From Bacillota bacterium (lineage in GTDB: Bacteria > Bacillota > Clostridia > Clostridiales > Clostridiaceae): a stretch of DNA of 8,206 nucleotides. Both the position numbers and the translations under genes were made by a program. Positions 4,592 to 8,206 of this stretch are shown piece after piece (the stretch's first letter is position 1; each line of letters starts with the position of its first letter). Location of the stretch: positions 1-8,206 of the forward strand of contig JAEZAL010000322.1 in NCBI GenBank assembly GCA_023427705.1. The letters are read 5' to 3'. A model generated the notes under the pieces. The model saw nothing but the letters and a program-made list of their open reading frames with translations, did not search any database and was not told the origin of the DNA.

Positions 4592-6439
4592 ATGATAAAT
4601 ACAGCCTACTTTTTGGCACTATTTTTAATATTTTTAAGGGTAACTTCATTTTTTATTATGACTAATGTTTTTTTCCCTAAAGGAACACCAAACACGTTAA
4701 AAGCTATGTTTTCATTAATTTTTGCTTTTGCACTATTAGGTGGAATAGATTATACAAGTATTCAAGAAGTAACTAGCAATTATTTCTTAATAATTTATAT
4801 GTTTTTTGAAGTTACAAATGGGATAATACTTGGATTGATTTCCAATATAGCTTTTGAAGTAGTACTTATGGCAGGAAGTTTAATAGATGTACATATAGGA
4901 CTAAGTATGGTTAATACTATAGATCCTAATAGTGAGACAAATACAACTATAACAGGTAATTTACTGCATTATGTAGCATTAGTAATTTTCTTTATAGTAG
5001 ATGGGCATCATATGTTAATTAAATCCTTAATAGAGAGCTTTATATTATTACCTATTGGAAAAGGATTGCTTTATGGAGATACTATGATGACTATGATTGA
5101 AATTATTGCAAATTATTTTGTAATAGGTTTGAAAATAGCATTACCAATAGTATTAATAATATTATTAGCAGATGTTTGTATGGGATTAATATCAAGAGCA
5201 GTTCCACAAATAAACGTAATGATATTAGGACTACCTGTAAAAATGCTAATAGGAATTATAGCAATATCTATATCTTTACCAATTATAATTAAATTATTTT
5301 TAAATAATATTAGCTATCTTCCTGATATATTTAGAAAAATTATAACTACTGCCCCACTAATATTCTTAATTGGAGCAGATGAAAAAACAGAAGAAGCTAC
5401 ACCAAAAAAGAAAAGTGATTCTAGAAAAAAAGGACAAGTTCCAAGAAGTAAAGATGTAGGTTTAGCAATTACTATGATAGCTACCACACTAGTTATTGTA
5501 ACAATAAGTGGATTTATAGTATCAACATTAAGAGATGGAGTAATTTATTTCCTGGGTGATATGGGTACTATGGAGCTAACAGAAAATAGTTTAAATTCAA
5601 TAAATAAATTAGCTGTAAGTAAGGCGGCTATAGCTATTATGCCAGTTGTTTTACCTATTATGATAGCTGGAGTTGCAGCTAGCTTAATTCAATCTGGATT
5701 TTTAGTTGTTAAAGATGCTATAAAACCCTCTCTAGGAAAATTAAATCCTATTAATGGATTTAAAAATATGTTTTCAAAAAAATCCTTAGTAGAGCTAGTA
5801 AAAAATTTGATTTTAATATCTATTATTATCTATATAGCATTTACATATATAAGAGATAATTTTGATAAAATAATGCAAATTGGTAATCTTTATTTACCAT
5901 CATTAGGAGGAGAAGTAAAGTCATTATTACTAGGGATTTTTGTTAAGATATGTATTTTGTTAGTTATTGTAGCTATTTTAGACTATGTAGTTCAATATAT
6001 ACTTTTCCAAAAGGATATAAGAATGACAAAACAAGAAATTAAAGAAGAGTATAAGCAAATGGAAGGTGACCCACAAATTAAATCAAAGATAAAACAAAAG
6101 CAAAGAGAGATATCTCAAAGAAGGATGATGCAATCAGTGGGGGAAGCTACAGTAGTAATAACAAATCCTACTCACCTAGCAGTTGCAATTAAGTATACAG
6201 AAGGCGAAATGGAAGCACCAAAAGTAGTTGCAAAAGGTGCAGATAATATTGCTATAAAGATAAAAGAACGAGCTATGGAATCTAAGGTTCCAATAATAGA
6301 AAATAAGCCTTTAGCAAGACTGTTATATGAAACAGTTGATATAGACAAGGAAGTTCCACAGGATATGTATCAAGCAGTAGCAGAAGTATTAGCTATGATA
6401 TATAAATTAGATAAAAAGAAAAAAGGTACTAGAAAATAA
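4592..6439 (+). CDS. fliR-flhB: FliR-FlhB fusion, flagellar export apparatus
   Basis: This is one 615-residue frame holding two normally separate proteins. Residues 1 to about 258 are FliR, a polytopic export-gate subunit, recognised by the N-terminal FLRVTSFFIMTNVFFP, MAGSLIDVHIGLSMVNTIDP (93-112) and SRAVPQINVMILGLPVK (201-217). From about 262 the canonical FlhB N-terminus appears without a start methionine: ADEKTEEATPKKKSDSRKKG (262-281) and QVPRSKDVGLA. Four FlhB membrane segments follow (near 290-312, 346-372, 402-420, 445-470). The cytoplasmic domain has NPTH at 525-528, where FlhB cleaves itself after Asn to switch export from hook to filament substrates. Both halves have normal length and keep their key motifs. 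AGGAGG (4577-4582) overlaps the fliQ stop, 9 bases before the ATG. Such fusions are known in clostridia, so this is unlikely to be a sequencing artefact. Confidence 0.96.
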   Translation: MINTAYFLALFLIFLRVTSFFIMTNVFFPKGTPNTLKAMFSLIFAFALLGGIDYTSIQEVTSNYFLIIYMFFEVTNGIILGLISNIAFEVVLMAGSLIDVHIGLSMVNTIDPNSETNTTITGNLLHYVALVIFFIVDGHHMLIKSLIESFILLPIGKGLLYGDTMMTMIEIIANYFVIGLKIALPIVLIILLADVCMGLISRAVPQINVMILGLPVKMLIGIIAISISLPIIIKLFLNNISYLPDIFRKIITTAPLIFLIGADEKTEEATPKKKSDSRKKGQVPRSKDVGLAITMIATTLVIVTISGFIVSTLRDGVIYFLGDMGTMELTENSLNSINKLAVSKAAIAIMPVVLPIMIAGVAASLIQSGFLVVKDAIKPSLGKLNPINGFKNMFSKKSLVELVKNLILISIIIYIAFTYIRDNFDKIMQIGNLYLPSLGGEVKSLLLGIFVKICILLVIVAILDYVVQYILFQKDIRMTKQEIKEEYKQMEGDPQIKSKIKQKQREISQRRMMQSVGEATVVITNPTHLAVAIKYTEGEMEAPKVVAKGADNIAIKIKERAMESKVPIIENKPLARLLYETVDIDKEVPQDMYQAVAEVLAMIYKLDKKKKGTRK

Positions 6440-6448
6440 AGGATGGGG
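6438..6448 (+). promoter_or_regulatory. Ribosome binding site for flhA with a TTG start
   Basis: AAAGGATGGGG overlaps the fliR-flhB stop codon (6437-6439). AAAGGA ends 10 bases before TTG 6454 and the GGGG ends 5 bases before it. No in-frame ATG or GTG exists between the upstream stop and the first membrane helix, so this site supports TTG initiation. Confidence 0.6.
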
Positions 6449-6453
6449 TAAGG

Positions 6454-8206
6454 TTGCTTGTAAATAATAAAATTAATTTAAAAAAGAATACAGATATATT
6501 AGTAGCCTTTGGTGTTTTAGGTATTGTTTTAATGATAATAATACCACTACCGCCAGTAATATTAGATATTTTATTAGCATTTAATATTACATTATCAGCA
6601 TTAATTATAATGATAACAATGTTTACTACTAATGTATTACAATTGTCTGTGTTTCCAACGCTATTATTAGTAACGACATTATTTAGACTAGGTCTTAATA
6701 TTTCATCTACAAGACTTATATTAAGTGAAGGTAATGCAGGTAGCATAATTGAAGCCTTTGGCGAATTTGTTATTGGAGGTAATTATGTTGTTGGTATTAT
6801 AATTTTCTTAATTATAATAATTATACAATTTATAGTAATAACTAATGGTGCTGGAAGAGTTTCAGAGGTTTCAGCAAGATTTACATTAGATGCTATGCCA
6901 GGTAAGCAAATGAGTATAGATGCAGATTTAAATGCTGGTTTAATAGATGAAACAACAGCAAGAAAACGTAGAGAAGACTTACAATCTGAAGCAGATTTTT
7001 ATGGTTCTATGGATGGTGCTTCTAAATTCGTAAAAGGAGATGCTATTGCAGGAATAATTATAACAATAATTAATATAGTTGCAGGTATTATAATTGGAGT
7101 AATGAGTGGTATGAGTTTGGCACAAGCTGGAGAATTATATACAAGACTTACTATAGGAGATGGATTAGTTAGCCAAGTGCCAGCATTATTAATATCAACA
7201 GCATCAGGTATATTAGTTACTAGATCAGGTTCATCTGATAATTTTGGTAAAACATTTAGTAAACAACTTACTGCATTTCCAGTAGCGCTTGGAATAGTAT
7301 CATGTGTAATGCTATTTTTAGCTATAATACCTGGAATGCCAAGATTTCCATTTTTATTGGCTGCCTTTACAGGTGGTGTTTCTACATATTTATTAATAAA
7401 GGAAGATCAAAAATCTCAAGAGTTAGAAATTGCAAGAGTTGAAGAAGAATATACTGAAATGGAAAGAAAAGAGCCAGAAAATGTAATGAGTTTAATTTCA
7501 GTAGAACCAATGGAAGTTGAGATTGGTTATGGATTAATACCATTAGCAGATGAGTCAACTGGAGGAGATTTACTACAAAGAATTGCTTCAGTTAGGAGAC
7601 AATGTGCTATTGAAATGGGAATAGTTGTACAGCCAATTAGAATTAGAGATAATCTTCAATTGAAAACAAATGAATATGTAATAAAAATTAGAGGAACGGT
7701 AATTGCTTCTGCTGAGCTTATGGCAAATATGCTACTTTGTATGGATCCATCTGGAGATAATTCTCAAATTGCAGGAATAAGGACTGTAGAGCCAACTTTT
7801 AATCTTCCAGCTATATGGATAAATAAAGATCAAAGAGAAGAAGCAGAAATTAAAGGATTGACAGTTGTAGATCCAACAACAGTTATGGTAACTCATTTAA
7901 CTGAAACTATTAAATCACATTCATATGAATTATTAGGAAGACAAGAAGTTCAATTAATAGTTGAAAATACTAAAGAAAAGTATAGTGCAGTAGTTGATGA
8001 GCTTATTCCAGATCTTATGACTATAGGAGAACTTCAAAAGATATTACAAAATCTTTTAAAGGAAAAAGTTCCTATAAAAGATATGGTTACTATAATGGAA
8101 TCCTTAGCTGATAATTCAAGATTAACAAAGGATTTAGAATTATTAACAGAGTATGTAAGGTTTTCTCTTGCAAGAACTATATGTAATCAAATTATAGATG
8201 AAGAAA
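6454..8206 (+). CDS. flhA: Flagellar export protein FlhA, 5' part (TTG start, 3' end outside window)
   Basis: The frame runs from TTG 6454 to the right edge, giving 584 of roughly 690 residues. FlhA forms a nonameric ring beneath the export gate and couples ion flow to secretion. The membrane domain (about 1-315) shows IPLPPVILDILLAFNI (30-45), the FHIPEP-family signature FRLGLNISSTR (77-87), and the conserved cytoplasmic loop with R135, R142 and D146 (GRVSEVSARFTLDAMPGKQM). It also shows DADLNAGLID (156-165), EADFYGSMDGASKFVKGDAIAG with D196, implicated in ion coupling, and TIGDGLVSQVPALLISTASG. A charged linker (316-349) leads to the cytoplasmic export-platform domain from about 350. TTG is chosen because there is no in-frame ATG before residue 27, which lies inside the first helix, and because AAAGGATGGGG lies just upstream. 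The gap after fliR-flhB is 14 bases. No internal stop or frameshift is seen. Confidence 0.95.
   Translation, partial: MLVNNKINLKKNTDILVAFGVLGIVLMIIIPLPPVILDILLAFNITLSALIIMITMFTTNVLQLSVFPTLLLVTTLFRLGLNISSTRLILSEGNAGSIIEAFGEFVIGGNYVVGIIIFLIIIIIQFIVITNGAGRVSEVSARFTLDAMPGKQMSIDADLNAGLIDETTARKRREDLQSEADFYGSMDGASKFVKGDAIAGIIITIINIVAGIIIGVMSGMSLAQAGELYTRLTIGDGLVSQVPALLISTASGILVTRSGSSDNFGKTFSKQLTAFPVALGIVSCVMLFLAIIPGMPRFPFLLAAFTGGVSTYLLIKEDQKSQELEIARVEEEYTEMERKEPENVMSLISVEPMEVEIGYGLIPLADESTGGDLLQRIASVRRQCAIEMGIVVQPIRIRDNLQLKTNEYVIKIRGTVIASAELMANMLLCMDPSGDNSQIAGIRTVEPTFNLPAIWINKDQREEAEIKGLTVVDPTTVMVTHLTETIKSHSYELLGRQEVQLIVENTKEKYSAVVDELIPDLMTIGELQKILQNLLKEKVPIKDMVTIMESLADNSRLTKDLELLTEYVRFSLARTICNQIIDEE

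Noticed and set aside
5360..5400. FliR-FlhB fusion as a frameshift or sequencing artefact
   Set aside because: Both halves are complete and share the frame, no FlhB start or ribosome binding site is found at the junction, and the fusion is an established clostridial arrangement.
6429..6746. Reverse-strand open frame of 105 codons at the flhA start
   Set aside because: It lies opposite the conserved FlhA membrane domain and is rich in Ile/Asn/Val from reversed hydrophobic codons, with no family resemblance.
6844..6846. FlhA has Asn (ITNGAGR) where Escherichia and Bacillus have Lys (TKG)
   Set aside because: I believe Asn is frequent at this position in clostridial FlhA, and the surrounding catalytic-like charged residues are intact.

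Overview
The window is one continuous, plus-strand stretch of a flagellar biosynthesis operon from a low-GC, AGA-arginine-rich Firmicute. It most resembles a member of the Clostridia (Clostridium or a close relative). Three things support that placement: strong AGGAGG-type ribosome binding sites, the gene order flgE-flbD-motA-motB-fliL-fliO-fliP-fliQ-fliR/flhB-flhA with no chemotaxis or switch genes between fliL and fliO, and the fused FliR-FlhB protein known from clostridial genomes. The species cannot be fixed from the sequence alone.

Layout. Positions 1-858 hold the 3' part of flgE (hook protein), cut by the left edge. A 75-base gap follows, the only real intergenic space in the window, and it carries a near-perfect hairpin (868-901). 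Next come flbD (934-1125), the stator genes motA (1142-1948) and motB (1948-2688), fliL (2689-3129), fliO (3147-3515), fliP (3529-4299), fliQ (4309-4578), the fliR-flhB fusion (4592-6439) and flhA (6454 to the right edge, lacking roughly its last 100 codons). From flbD onward genes are separated by 0-17 bases or overlap by one, so they are almost certainly co-transcribed and partly translationally coupled. No promoter, canonical intrinsic terminator, RNA gene, mobile element or CRISPR is visible.

How the genes work together. FliP, FliQ and FliR form the membrane export gate of the flagellar type III secretion system, FliO assists its assembly, FlhB (here fused to FliR) sets substrate specificity by self-cleavage at an NPTH motif, and FlhA forms the export ring and energy-coupling component. 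FlgE is one of the exported substrates and builds the hook. MotA and MotB are the ion-driven stator; FliL and the FlbD/SwrD-family protein are stator-associated or power-related factors.

This is a recognisable flagellar operon, and I do not see an undescribed system in it. Points deserving a second look are: the FliR-FlhB fusion; PomA-type threonines in MotA that suggest sodium coupling; a flhA gene with no ATG that seems to start at TTG; an 18-bp perfect palindrome inside flgE; the hairpin with alternative 5' arms between flgE and flbD; a Met-to-Phe change in the FliP gating loop; and A8 tracts at the 5' ends of fliL and fliP.
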